A DNA stretch of 64,000 nucleotides, taken from positions 3,596,001 through 3,660,000 of the forward strand of contig NZ_CP011803.1 of the NCBI RefSeq assembly GCF_001038625.1, in the 5' to 3' direction. Positions 9,162 to 16,942 of the stretch are shown here, piece after piece. How positions within the stretch are numbered: position 1 is the stretch's first letter; every line of letters begins with the position of its first letter. The notes beneath the pieces were generated by a model. That model did no database searches. It saw only the letters and a list, made by a program, of their open reading frames with translations, and was not told the DNA's origin. Source of the stretch: Clostridium carboxidivorans P7. Its GTDB lineage: Bacteria; Bacillota; Clostridia; Clostridiales; Clostridiaceae. Position numbers and translations under genes: made by a program.

Positions 9162-10481
9162 CTATTTTAATGTAAGCTTTGACTCTTCTTCACTATACTC
9201 TCCATCACAATCTAATATACCAATCTCCATCTTAATTGTTACCTTATCCTTTGATATATCATCAAATTCTATGCAATATCCATCACCAGTGTCCTCTATA
9301 CTTTGAACTCCTATACCTGTGCTGGTATATAAATGTGAAAGCATACTAAATACCTGTTTTTTATCATCACCTTTAATATAGACATGAAGCTTTCCATTCT
9401 TTCTCTCTACATTGTAGATTTCAGCTTTCTTTCCATTTATAAATGTGATTTTCTTTGTATAAATTACGCCTTTTTTTTCTTCTTTTGGAACATCGTCCAG
9501 TTCTTTTTCTAATTTATCACAGTACGCTATATTTTCTTCCTTTGTCATATTCTTAAATACATCATCTTTTATTTCTTTTTTAGTATGCTTTACAACTGAA
9601 ATGTTATTACAATCTTTAATAGTATTGTAATTTATATTCTCTACAAAGGTATAAAAATTGTCATCCTTTCCGCTTCCTCCTCCAAATATAGGATAAATCT
9701 TATTATCTATCTTGAGATAAAAACCATCCATCCATTTGTTACTGTCAATAATAGCTCCAAAAGGATTGGCTTCAATATGCTTAATATTTATTCCTATATC
9801 CTTGGACATAGTTACCTGTTTCTCAATGTCTTCCTCAAAATTCTTTGAAAAATCTCCCTTTATGTCCCATACTAATGATTTATTAAAAGCATCACTAGTG
9901 GCTTCTATTTTAAAGTTTAACTTGCTGGGATACTCCTTTTCTGTTTTAGGAAAATTAAGAACCTTAAGCTCTGTATTTTTATCAATATTTTTTGATCCGC
10001 CAAAGGAACCAGTTTTTAAAGCTTCTCCATTAATTTTATAACCAAAGAACACTAAAGGTTTCTTTGATTTTGCCCACTTATCACCATACTCTGTCTTTAA
10101 AGCCACCTTTATAACATGTTTTGTTACTACAATATTTTCTAAAGTAACCTTTACACCATTCTCTTCATAAGTCTTGCCTATGTAAGCAGAACTTGGCAAA
10201 TACTCTGGTTTAAATCCTAGACCTACATATATTTTATCAAATACAGGTAATACCTTTGCTACTACACTGCTTCCATTATAAAATAGCACTGCTGCTATTG
10301 CTAATGAAGCTGCTATAGCTTCTAAAGCACTTCTTTTTAACTTACTTTTTCTTTTTATAATCTTTTTTCTTAAACTCTTTTTTATATTTTCTTTTTCTTC
10401 CTTAGAAAAACTTATTTTCATAGAATTATATTCTGCTAAATCTATGTGTTCTAAATCTATATTCATAAAATCATTCCCCAT
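9162..10481 (-). CDS. DUF4179-type anti-sigma factor, membrane anchored
   Basis: 439 aa. A basic cytosolic N-terminus (about 1-52) is followed by one membrane segment (about residues 53-72, EAIAASLAIAAVLFY) and a large extracytoplasmic region with a DUF4179-like part (VLPVFDKIYVGLGF and GVKVTLENIV). This layout is that of anti-sigma factors paired with ECF sigma factors. Its ATG shares one base with the stop of the sigma gene (TAATG), which supports a sigma/anti-sigma pair. It presumably holds the sigma factor until an envelope signal releases it; the signal is unknown. Confidence 0.75.
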   Translation of the reverse strand: MGNDFMNIDLEHIDLAEYNSMKISFSKEEKENIKKSLRKKIIKRKSKLKRSALEAIAASLAIAAVLFYNGSSVVAKVLPVFDKIYVGLGFKPEYLPSSAYIGKTYEENGVKVTLENIVVTKHVIKVALKTEYGDKWAKSKKPLVFFGYKINGEALKTGSFGGSKNIDKNTELKVLNFPKTEKEYPSKLNFKIEATSDAFNKSLVWDIKGDFSKNFEEDIEKQVTMSKDIGINIKHIEANPFGAIIDSNKWMDGFYLKIDNKIYPIFGGGSGKDDNFYTFVENINYNTIKDCNNISVVKHTKKEIKDDVFKNMTKEENIAYCDKLEKELDDVPKEEKKGVIYTKKITFINGKKAEIYNVERKNGKLHVYIKGDDKKQVFSMLSHLYTSTGIGVQSIEDTGDGYCIEFDDISKDKVTIKMEIGILDCDGEYSEEESKLTLK

Positions 10482-11026
10482 TACAATTTACCTCCCATAA
10501 ATACATGTTTTAGCTTTTTCCTAATTCTCAAAAGCCTATTGCTTATGGCACTTTTATTTATTCCTAAGTTAGCGCTTATTTCATCTAAACTCTCTTCTTT
10601 TAAATAACGTCTAACAATTATTTCTTTACTGTCTTCATCTAGCATTTCTAGATTAGACTTTAAAGCTTCTTCCTGCAACTTCTTATGTACTTCTTCAAAA
10701 ACATTATCACAATTACTATAAGCTAAATCTTCTTTTAATTCTAACCTATTACTATGTCTTTTTTCTCTTCTTAATATATCTATTGCTTGTCTTTTAGTTA
10801 TAACTGCAAACCATTTACCAAAATCTTCACTGCTTCCCTTAAAGAAAGCTATGTTATCCCAAACCTTAAGTAAAACATCATTAGTACATTCTTCACTAAG
10901 CTGCCTATTATTTAAAACACTGAAACTAACCTTTAATCCTAAATCAGAATAGTTGTCCACTAAATAATCTAAGGCTTTTAAATCTTTACACTTTAGTCCT
11001 TCAATAAAATTGTCTTTATTTATCAT
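10481..11026 (-). CDS. ECF-type sigma-70 family RNA polymerase sigma factor
   Basis: 181 aa when started at ATG 11026 (MINKDNFIEGL), which has AAAGG 9 nt upstream; an ATG ten codons earlier has no ribosome binding site. Region 2 is visible in ECTNDVLLKVWDNIAFFKG...FGKWFAVITKRQAIDILR, and region 4 in LDEDSKEIIVRRYLKEESLDEIS..LGINKSAISNRLLRIRKKLK. It is coupled to the DUF4179 anti-sigma gene. Autoregulation is likely by family, but I could not define its own promoter motif. Confidence 0.85.
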   Translation of the reverse strand: MINKDNFIEGLKCKDLKALDYLVDNYSDLGLKVSFSVLNNRQLSEECTNDVLLKVWDNIAFFKGSSEDFGKWFAVITKRQAIDILRREKRHSNRLELKEDLAYSNCDNVFEEVHKKLQEEALKSNLEMLDEDSKEIIVRRYLKEESLDEISANLGINKSAISNRLLRIRKKLKHVFMGGKL

Positions 11027-11150
11027 CTTATACATCCTTTCTAAAGGTACCTTCATCTATATAAACGTAGATAATATTAAAATCTATCGGATAAAACTTA
11101 GTATATATAATTGAAAATTTGTTACTTTTCCAATTATACTACTATAAATA

Positions 11151-11200
11151 AAAACAAAAAAAGAAGGCTAACCACAATCAATTTGTAAGTTTTCCTTCTT
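11151..11200 (-). terminator. Terminator of the yitT transcript
   Basis: On the minus strand AAGAAGG...CCTTCTT with further pairing inside (ACTTACAA / TTGTGGT) is followed by TTTTTTTG. It is the only strong terminator left of the YitT gene, and the palindromic repeat lies in between. Confidence 0.7.
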
Positions 11201-11229
11201 TATTACCTCAAAGATATACATATATTATA

Positions 11230-11381
11230 TTAGCAACAGAGATTGTCAGCTAACTTTCAGGCGTATCCTTAACCGTATCCATGCTGTATTTTATGGATAC
11301 TATATTTTCTTTAAGGATACGTTCTTATAAATGCTCTTTGCAATCCGTTAGCAACAGAGATTGGAACGATTTTTGTTGCTA
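11230..11381. repeat. Palindromic repeat, composite copy A
   Basis: Begins TTAGCAACAGAGATTG (11230-11245) and repeats that 16-mer at 11348-11363; it ends TTTTTGTTGCTA (11370-11381). The first 27 bp are identical to 14205-14231, and the last 12 bp to 14276-14287. In the middle is a nested hairpin: CGTATCCTTAA (11262-11272) pairs with 11311-11321, and inside it GTATCCAT (11275-11282) pairs with 11293-11300. No coding capacity. Confidence 0.75.
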
Positions 11382-11645
11382 CAGTTTCTTTTAAAACAAC
11401 ATTCCCCTCAATTATCTTTTATGCTTTTTAGCTAATTTTATTATAATGAAAACAATTTTCAAAATCAATAGCCAATTTACAATTTATTTCATTTTATCCT
11501 TATAATGAGTTTTTAATAAATATAAAAAGCAAGTTCATTCATGTTATTATGCAAATCCTACCCTTGTTTTCTATTACTTTATTCTATATCATTTTCAAGA
11601 GATAACATTGAGTGGTATAATCTTTCACCTTTGTTACTATTATAT
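11382..11645. other. Intergenic, nothing recognised
   Basis: AT-rich. A short plus-strand open frame here has no ribosome binding site and runs into the 3' end of the YitT gene, so I do not call it. Confidence 0.5.
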
Positions 11646-12509
11646 TTACAAAATACTGTTATCAAATCCCTTTCCGTCAACCTCGGAAGCATCTATTATA
11701 GAAATAAGAGCATCTTTATCTATATTTTGTATTGAATATTTTAACTCTGGTAAGTGAGATAACCGTACTATACAATACAAAACTTTCCTTTCTTTGCCAG
11801 TCAATGTTTGCCCATTTAAAATGGTAGCTCCTCGATGCATATAAGTCATGATATAATCACATACTTCTTTCTCCTTTTCAGTAATTATAAACAAAAGCTT
11901 TTTTCTTACCATACCATGAATAATTTTATCTGTTACAACTGATGTGATATACATTGATATTAATGTATAAAGCGCAATTAATATACCATTTAACAATGCA
12001 GCTATACATAATATAAGGCAATTAAAAATAAGCCCAATTTTACCAACATCATAATTGTCATGTTTTTTCTTGAATAGCATTGTTATAATATTAATTCCAC
12101 CCATAGAACCGTGGTTTGCAAATGTTAACCCTATACCAAGCCCATTTAGTACTCCACCGTATAGGCAATACAATAAAGTATCATTAGTGATTATTATACT
12201 TTGCATATCTTTAGTAGCAACTAAAAAGACTGAATAACAAATCGTACCTATCGCGCTATAAATCGTAAATCTCACATTTAATTTTTTAAAGCTAATGACG
12301 AGCAGAGGTATATTAGCTAACATTATTGTATAACCAGCTGGAAATTTAGTTATATATTGAATTAAGATAGCAAGACCTGACACGCCACCACTATACAGTT
12401 TTGCATGCACAATAAACATATTTAATCCTATTGAAGATAGCAAGCAGCCCAATATTATGAGAACTACATTTTTTATTCTTAGGTTATTTGTTATTGTTTG
12501 CATACTCAT
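11646..12509 (-). CDS. YitT family membrane protein (DUF161/DUF2179)
   Basis: 287 aa. The N-terminal ~200 residues hold five or six hydrophobic segments with the family motif HAKLYSGGVSGLAILIQY near residues 35-52 and GVLNGLGIGLTFANHGSMGG around 115-135. The C-terminal soluble DUF2179-like part includes FIITEKEKEV and HRGATILNGQTLTGKERKVL. The biochemical role of this family is unknown. AAGGGTAAGGG precedes the start; ATG at 12509 or the one two codons later is possible. Monocistronic. Confidence 0.82.
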   Translation of the reverse strand: MSMQTITNNLRIKNVVLIILGCLLSSIGLNMFIVHAKLYSGGVSGLAILIQYITKFPAGYTIMLANIPLLVISFKKLNVRFTIYSAIGTICYSVFLVATKDMQSIIITNDTLLYCLYGGVLNGLGIGLTFANHGSMGGINIITMLFKKKHDNYDVGKIGLIFNCLILCIAALLNGILIALYTLISMYITSVVTDKIIHGMVRKKLLFIITEKEKEVCDYIMTYMHRGATILNGQTLTGKERKVLYCIVRLSHLPELKYSIQNIDKDALISIIDASEVDGKGFDNSIL

Positions 12510-12587
12510 CCCTTACCCTTATATAGTTATTTTTATATAGAATATCAAACTATACTCGGTAGCGCAATATCTTTCCAATAAGACATA

Positions 12588-12616
12588 AAAAGCTATACCT
12601 TTAGGTAATAGCTTTT
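12588..12616 (-). terminator. Terminator of the 104-aa gene
   Basis: Stem AAAAGCTAT-ACC / GGT-AATAGCTTTT with a one-base bulge and loop TTTA, followed on the minus strand by a short T run. Confidence 0.7.
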
Positions 12617-12633
12617 CGTTACGATTAATGATC

Positions 12634-12948
12634 TTATAATCCAAATATCTCTTCTAATTTTTCCGCATCAGTTTTATTGTATTTTGTATCTATTCTTCCC
12701 TTTAGTTGGCTTTTGTCAGTTAAAAACATATCTGAAAGATCCATCTTAATTCCATCTACATATGCTGCTTCTGCTATTCCATTTTCCATCACGAACTTTA
12801 CTGTACCTTTATTAAGATGAGAACTGCTTTTTTTCTCTGCTAAGATATTTGAAAATTCTTTTTGTGCTGTTACTGAATTATTTTTTGTAGTATTAGTATT
12901 AGTTGAATAGTTTAAATAATTATATTTATTTTCTATTGCTAATCCCAT
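12634..12948 (-). CDS. Hypothetical protein, 104 aa
   Basis: Family not recognised. It is a soluble protein with an Asn/Thr-rich N-terminus (about residues 9-27), a short beta-like stretch GTVKFVMENGIAEAAYVDG near the middle and a charged C-terminus DAEKLEEIFGL. AGAAGG lies 8 nt before the ATG and a terminator follows, so it is probably real and monocistronic. No signal peptide or membrane segment. Confidence 0.6.
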   Translation of the reverse strand: MGLAIENKYNYLNYSTNTNTTKNNSVTAQKEFSNILAEKKSSSHLNKGTVKFVMENGIAEAAYVDGIKMDLSDMFLTDKSQLKGRIDTKYNKTDAEKLEEIFGL

Positions 12949-13441
12949 TTTATTAGCCTTCTTTCTTTAAATTAATTTAATTAGCTTTTATAAATATCGT
13001 ATATATTAGGCCTTCCTTTAATATGAAAATTATATTTATATTTCCATTCATTACAGCATTACAATATTTTTTCATTTACAAATATATCTATAAGTATCTA
13101 TTTATAAAGCTTATAGATATACATAAATATTAATATTTAATATTGCAACAATTAAGATACTCTTTTACGGCTACTGATAATAATAAAAAATAATATATCT
13201 TAGAATTATAAAAAACTAAGGGTACAAAATTAATTGTACCCTTGAAATGGGATAATGGGGGATTTAAATAGCTTTAAAATCTATATCAAAAGTAAAACCT
13301 TTATCATTTATATTTTATTAAATAATAAATATTTTCTTTTGATATTCATTATTATATATCTTTTTTAATTTATTGCAAGCATTATCTTTCGACAATTAAA
13401 ATAGATTCAACTTTATTATCAAAATTTTCTAAATATTTTGA
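12949..13441. other. Long AT-rich intergenic region
   Basis: No gene supported on either strand. It contains one hairpin terminator (13211-13243) and otherwise low-complexity AT-rich DNA, consistent with a degraded accessory region. Confidence 0.5.
13211..13243 (-). terminator. Terminator-like hairpin with no clear upstream gene
   Basis: A perfect 10-bp stem AAGGGTACAA / TTGTACCCTT with a 6-nt loop; on the minus strand it is followed by AGTTTTTTA. The nearest minus-strand frame to its right is the phage-like remnant ending at 13584. Confidence 0.65.
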
Positions 13442-13470
13442 TTGATTTTCAACATATCTCATGCTATAAT
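13442..13470 (+). promoter_or_regulatory. Promoter of an orphan leader transcript
   Basis: TTGATT (13442-13447), 17-nt spacer, TATAAT (13465-13470) on the plus strand, about 50 bp before a short ORF and terminator. Confidence 0.6.
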
Positions 13471-13522
13471 AAATGCAAGAGTAAGACAAGCTTACATCTA
13501 ATCTAAATAGAAAGAAGGTGAA

Positions 13523-13573
13523 TTGAATTCAAATAGAATTTACTTAACCACCAGATTAGTGTCATTTAACTAA
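13523..13573 (+). CDS. Candidate 16-aa leader peptide
   Basis: TTG at 13523, with AAGAAGGTG just upstream, opens a 16-codon frame MNSNRIYLTTRLVSFN ending TAA at 13571-13573. The last third of the ORF lies inside the left arm and loop of a strong terminator, the arrangement expected when ribosome position controls termination. No plus-strand gene follows, so if this is an attenuator its target gene has been lost. It may instead be a short independent transcript. Confidence 0.4.
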   Translation: MNSNRIYLTTRLVSFN

Positions 13574-13592
13574 TTTGGTGGTTCTAATTTTT
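13546..13592 (+). terminator. Strong terminator after the leader ORF
   Basis: AACCACCAGATTAGT (13546-13560) pairs with ACTAATTTGGTGGTT (13569-13583) over 15 bp with one G-U, loop of 8 nt, then CTAATTTTT. It works on the plus strand; the minus side has no T tract. Confidence 0.8.
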
Positions 13593-13833
13593 CTTACATA
13601 ATATATATTTTCTTGAACTGTTATTATTCATAACTAATATATATATTACATCATTTGTTTGGTATGTAATTGTATTCTCTTTGTCAAATTTATTTAAAGT
13701 ACAAATATCATCATTTATTTTTACTTATTATAGTTCCTTCTAAAATATAATTAAAAGAGAGACTTTTTAATCTCTCTTCAAGAATAATATCTACTGTTTG
13801 ATATATATTTTCTCTTATTTGTTTTTCCGTCAA
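13584..13833 (-). pseudogene. Frameshifted small phage-type protein
   Basis: TTG at 13833, with AAAGGAGAGAGAGG upstream, reads MTEKQIRENIYQTVDIILEE and then FNYILEGTIISKN, where it meets stop codons. One base later the next frame continues DDICTLNKFDKENTITYQTN, DVIYILVMNNNSSRKYILC and KKN-stop at 13584. A single extra A near 13713-13720 accounts for the break; without it the product is 82 aa. The pattern (short helix, beta-rich core, VIYILVxNNNxSxKYIL end) recalls small OB-like proteins in clostridial prophage tail regions. That assignment is from memory and tentative. Confidence 0.6.
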
Positions 13834-13857
13834 AATCCTCTCTCTCCTTTCTATTTA

Positions 13858-14205
13858 TTATTTTGCATATTGTAATGCACCATTAATAAGATTATTCATT
13901 GCTGTTTCAATTTCTATATGATCTGTAACTCCTGGGAATTTATTTTCAATTTCAACATGTTGCTGTATTTCTTGAGGTGTTGCTTTTCCACTTGATACAT
14001 CACTAATTCCTGACACTATTTTTGAGGTATCATCTTGAGGAATATTTTTAGTAATATTTGTAATTAATTCACTTATGTTCTTTACCATAGCATCAATTTG
14101 TCCATCAACATGCCCAATAAAAGTATCTAGTTTAGTTTGAGAATCAGTTAAATATTTCTCTAAAGCCTTTTGTACCTTATCATGACTTCCACCTGCTTCA
14201 TCTCT
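13858..14205 (-). pseudogene. Truncated 3' part of a phage-like gene
   Basis: About 115 residues remain, rich in helix-forming sequence (GSHDKVQKALEKYLTD, HVDGQIDAMVKNIS, ENKFPGVTDHIEIE) and ending NGALQYAK. The frame enters from the palindromic repeat at 14206, where it is closed by an in-frame stop, and there is no native start or ribosome binding site. The repeat has therefore replaced or separated the 5' end. It lies 24 bp upstream of the frameshifted gene in the same direction. Function unknown; it may be a tail-fibre-associated or other helical structural protein. Confidence 0.55.
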
Positions 14206-14287
14206 TAGCAACAGAGATTGTCAGCTAACTTCCAATCTCTGTAAGGGGTCAGACCTCTTACAAAAACTGGCACAGTTTTTGTTGCTA
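14205..14287. repeat. Palindromic cloverleaf repeat, copy B
   Basis: 82-83 bp that can fold completely into a four-helix junction. The outer stem is TAGCAACA (14206-14213) with TGTTGCTA (14280-14287). Arm 1 is CAGAGATTG (14212-14220) with 14233-14241; arm 2 is GTAAGGGGT (14241-14249) with 14253-14261, loop CAG; arm 3 is AAAAACTG (14262-14269) with CAGTTTTT (14273-14280), loop GCA. It shares its first 27 and last 12 bp with copy A and interrupts the phage-like gene. Confidence 0.8.
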
Positions 14288-14294
14288 TGAACTT

Positions 14295-14329
14295 AAAAAA
14301 GGCATCCAGCGTAGTGGATACCTTTTTTT
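14295..14329. terminator. Bidirectional terminator
   Basis: AAAAAAGGCATCCA pairs with TGGATACCTTTTTT (one mismatch), loop GCGTAG; T runs lie on both sides. Confidence 0.75.
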
Positions 14330-14332
14330 ATC

Positions 14333-14533
14333 TTAGCTATTGATTTTACTATGTTTAAAAAATCTAAAATTTTTATGATACTTATAGTAGTTATTGTTTA
14401 TAACTTTATATTCATTAATTTCTTTATCTCTATATTTTATTTCTTTAATTCTCTCCCGCCGCCAGCACTTGCACACAACTAAAAATTCATTTTTTGCTTT
14501 TGTTTGTGTAAGAACTTCTAAAACTTCTTTCAT
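14333..14533 (-). CDS. Doubtful small ORF, 66 aa
   Basis: The frame starts MKEVLEVLTQTKAKNEFLVV and becomes Lys/Asn/Tyr-rich (INNNYYKYHKNF), ending just before the terminator. There is no good ribosome binding site. It is read in the same direction as the phage-like remnant and could be a third decayed gene of it, or chance. Confidence 0.3.
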   Translation of the reverse strand: MKEVLEVLTQTKAKNEFLVVCKCWRRERIKEIKYRDKEINEYKVINNNYYKYHKNFRFFKHSKINS

Positions 14534-14740
14534 TTTGCTTTATACAGTTAAGTTGTAAATATCAACTTCTAATATTATTATTTTACCCAAATTTGAGATA
14601 AATATACAAAGAATTTTATTATTTTTTATTTTATATTCTTTTTGGATAAATTCAATTTGATCTTTTAATAATAAGTATTAAATGCTGTTTATGCTATACC
14701 ATAACCAAACAAATTTTAAATATTATTCTCAATATAACAT

Positions 14741-16279
14741 TTATCCTCTTGGATTTTCAACCTTCCCTATAAATATTACAGCTCCTGTTTTACAATCTCT
14801 TATAGCAAATACAAAGGGTCTATCCACAACAAAATCAACCTTCTCATGTTCAACTGGTGCAGGTGATCCACATGCAATTTCTACTGTTATAGCCGCTGCC
14901 TCTGTTCCTTTTTCATCTACACTGATACAAGTCTTGTGTATAATGTCACTGATAAAAGTACTCTTGGAAATTCCATCTAAGCTTGATTTTTCTGGATCAA
15001 AGGCCTGCTGCATACCTAAATTTTTAAGCACATCCTTCATATTATCCTCTTCATACTCTAATTTAAACTTAGGTATTTTCATATTAACATCAGCAACAGA
15101 AAACTCTTTTAGCCATTTATCAAAATTTTCTTTTGTTGCTTCTTTCATAAAATCATTTACACTTACAGCTCTATCTGGTAAAAACAAATCCATTTCCAAG
15201 CCACCATAATAAGGAAGTCGTACTGCTTGGAAGTTGTCCTCTTTTAGGTAACTATTTGTAATTGTGCTTTGCATAGTATCTATTTTTACCTTTTCACCAC
15301 TAGATAAAGTAAAATCTTCTTGTTTTGTATTATTAGGATAAAATTCATTTTCCCATGCACCTTTAAAGCTTATAGCATTAACTAAAATAGCTTTTTCAGA
15401 TTCATCTATGTTGTTTATTGCCTTCTTAATTTGTCCATCTGTATTCTTATCAACCCACTGATTTATTGTTCCTACTGTATCAGGAGCGCCAAAATCCACG
15501 CTATTTACCTCAGAATTATAATATTTTTTTGATGTATCTACAAAACTCTTAGTAAGAGATAGATTTTTATTCACCCATATTGAATCTGCAACCCTCAAAC
15601 GTGCTGAGTTTGAACTCATATAGTTTAAGCTATTATAATAATTTAATGTATTATAATATTGTTCATTTATACTTTTATCATCTATATTTTTTAAACCTAT
15701 AGCATTTAATATTTCATCTTTTGTTTGTCCATTAGCTCCATTCTGAGTTTCAGCTAATATAGTAGATATACTTAAAGGAGATATAATTATATTTTTATCC
15801 TTATCCTTATTTGTTAACTGTTTCATCAAATTGAAAGCAAAATTATTATTTCCCTGAATTACTGAGCTGTCTTCATTTATATCTATAGTTTTAATTGGCA
15901 TAGTGTCAGTATCATTTTCAATATTAAAGTGCAGCTTATATTCTTTTTTTAATGCCTTGCCCTTATTAGAGTGTACTTTAGTTCCAATATTCAATATATA
16001 ACTTTCCCCTGACGTATATCCTTCCTGTGGAGCTGTTACTATAACTGTTTTACTATCTGTTCCTGATTGAATACTTACATTTACTGGATTACCATTACTA
16101 TCTGTTACAGTTATAGCTTGTTTAGTTACATCATCAAATCCAACATTACCATTAAATACAATCGTCCATGTTTTATTTTTATCCACTGTTTGATAATCAG
16201 TATAATTTGCCGCTTTTACACTAGGTGCAATCAATAAAAAAGCACTAAAAATTATTGCTATTAATAATTTATTTTTCAT
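14741..16279 (-). CDS. Secreted serpin with an N-terminal Ig-like domain
   Basis: Serine protease inhibitor, 512 aa when started at ATG 16279 (MKNKLLIAIIF), since GGGGGG lies 9 nt upstream; an ATG three codons earlier is too close to it. A signal peptide covers about residues 1-24 (cut near VKA-AN). Residues about 30-125 resemble an SbsA-type Ig-like domain (WTIVFNGNVGF, KTVIVTAPQEGYTSG). The serpin fold follows from FAFNLMKQL. The hinge DEKGTEAAAITVE is intact, so it should be inhibitory. The reactive loop continues IACGSPAPVEHE, giving P1 near Gly-Ser by spacing. DRPFVFAIRD and FIGKVENP close the fold. Target protease unknown; single gene. Confidence 0.88.
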   Translation of the reverse strand: MKNKLLIAIIFSAFLLIAPSVKAANYTDYQTVDKNKTWTIVFNGNVGFDDVTKQAITVTDSNGNPVNVSIQSGTDSKTVIVTAPQEGYTSGESYILNIGTKVHSNKGKALKKEYKLHFNIENDTDTMPIKTIDINEDSSVIQGNNNFAFNLMKQLTNKDKDKNIIISPLSISTILAETQNGANGQTKDEILNAIGLKNIDDKSINEQYYNTLNYYNSLNYMSSNSARLRVADSIWVNKNLSLTKSFVDTSKKYYNSEVNSVDFGAPDTVGTINQWVDKNTDGQIKKAINNIDESEKAILVNAISFKGAWENEFYPNNTKQEDFTLSSGEKVKIDTMQSTITNSYLKEDNFQAVRLPYYGGLEMDLFLPDRAVSVNDFMKEATKENFDKWLKEFSVADVNMKIPKFKLEYEEDNMKDVLKNLGMQQAFDPEKSSLDGISKSTFISDIIHKTCISVDEKGTEAAAITVEIACGSPAPVEHEKVDFVVDRPFVFAIRDCKTGAVIFIGKVENPRG

Positions 16280-16447
16280 TTTATTCATCCCCCCATATTA
16301 ATTATAAACATTTAATTGAATAAGTTCCAATAATTATATATAGTCTTTTTCCACACTTAAAAATGAATCTTATTAAATGCTTTTATATAATATTCCAATT
16401 AATGTAGCGTATAAAAACAGTATTAATGTGCATAATATTTACTTGTA

Positions 16448-16489
16448 CAAAAAACAAATAAGGTTAAAAGACATATAAATCTTTTAACC
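16448..16489 (-). terminator. Terminator downstream of tRNA-Sec
   Basis: GGTTAAAAGA (16462-16471) pairs perfectly with TCTTTTAACC (16480-16489); on the minus strand TTATTTGTTTTTTG follows. It ends the tRNA-Sec transcript. Confidence 0.8.
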
Positions 16490-16506
16490 TCTTAATAATC
16501 AATAAT

Positions 16507-16603
16507 TGGCGGGAATATGTGGGAATCGAACCCACCCGTCGTGGTCTTAGCACGGCAGAACGGTTTTGAAGACCGGCAGGCACACCAGCACCTATCTACT
16601 CCC
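16507..16603 (-). tRNA. selC: Selenocysteine tRNA, tRNA-Sec(UCA)
   Basis: 97 nt on the minus strand, from GGGAGTAGATAGG to ...ATTCCCGCCA with an encoded CCA end. The anticodon TCA is at 16567-16569 in the loop CTTCAAA closed by CGGT/ACCG, so it reads UGA. The long variable arm (TGCCGTGCTAAGACCACGACGG region), the T arm GTGGGTTCGATTCCCAC and the extended acceptor are typical of bacterial tRNA-Sec. It lies downstream of selB on the same strand but has two promoters of its own. Confidence 0.96.
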
Positions 16604-16660
16604 TTATTAATAACAATATTTAATTCATTATAGTTAAAACTATGAATTAAAATCTGTTAT

Positions 16661-16689
16661 ATTATACAAAACTTTAACTGAAATTGCAA
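16661..16689 (-). promoter_or_regulatory. Proximal promoter of tRNA-Sec
   Basis: TTGCAA (16684-16689), 17-nt spacer, TATAAT (16661-16666) on the minus strand, about 58 bp before the tRNA 5' end. Between them is a 9-bp hairpin (TTTAATTCA/TGAATTAAA). Confidence 0.75.
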
Positions 16690-16737
16690 TGTATTAAAAT
16701 TTTTAATAGTTAGTACTGCAATCCATTACACTTAGTT

Positions 16738-16766
16738 ATTATAAATTAAGAATCTGTTTATGTCAA
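16738..16766 (-). promoter_or_regulatory. Distal promoter of tRNA-Sec
   Basis: Perfect consensus TTGACA (16761-16766), 17-nt spacer, TATAAT (16738-16743) on the minus strand, 77 bp upstream of the proximal promoter boxes. Confidence 0.8.
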
Positions 16767-16942
16767 CTTTTTTCAACATAATTTCTTACTTTTTAAACAT
16801 ATTTTTTTAAATTTTTTTAAACTGCACATTTTATCAGCATATAATTATGAATTATACATCTGCTAATAGAATTTTATTTAAAAAATATTAAAATTGTTTT
16901 GACAAAAACTATGTACAGTTGTAATTCTTAATTTAATAAACT

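Noticed and set aside
11541..11735. Plus-strand open frame of 64 codons
   Set aside because: No ribosome binding site, and it runs antisense into the YitT gene.
13858..14211. Calling 13858-14211 a complete 117-aa gene
   Set aside because: The apparent TTG start lies inside the repeat, with an in-frame stop just upstream and no ribosome binding site, so it is a truncated gene.
14205..14287. Cloverleaf read as a tRNA or integron attC site
   Set aside because: No anticodon loop, T-loop or CCA fits; the ends do not match the RYYYAAC/GTTRRRY core sites of attC.
14682..15209. Plus-strand open frame of 175 codons
   Set aside because: Antisense shadow of the serpin 3' half, with no ribosome binding site.
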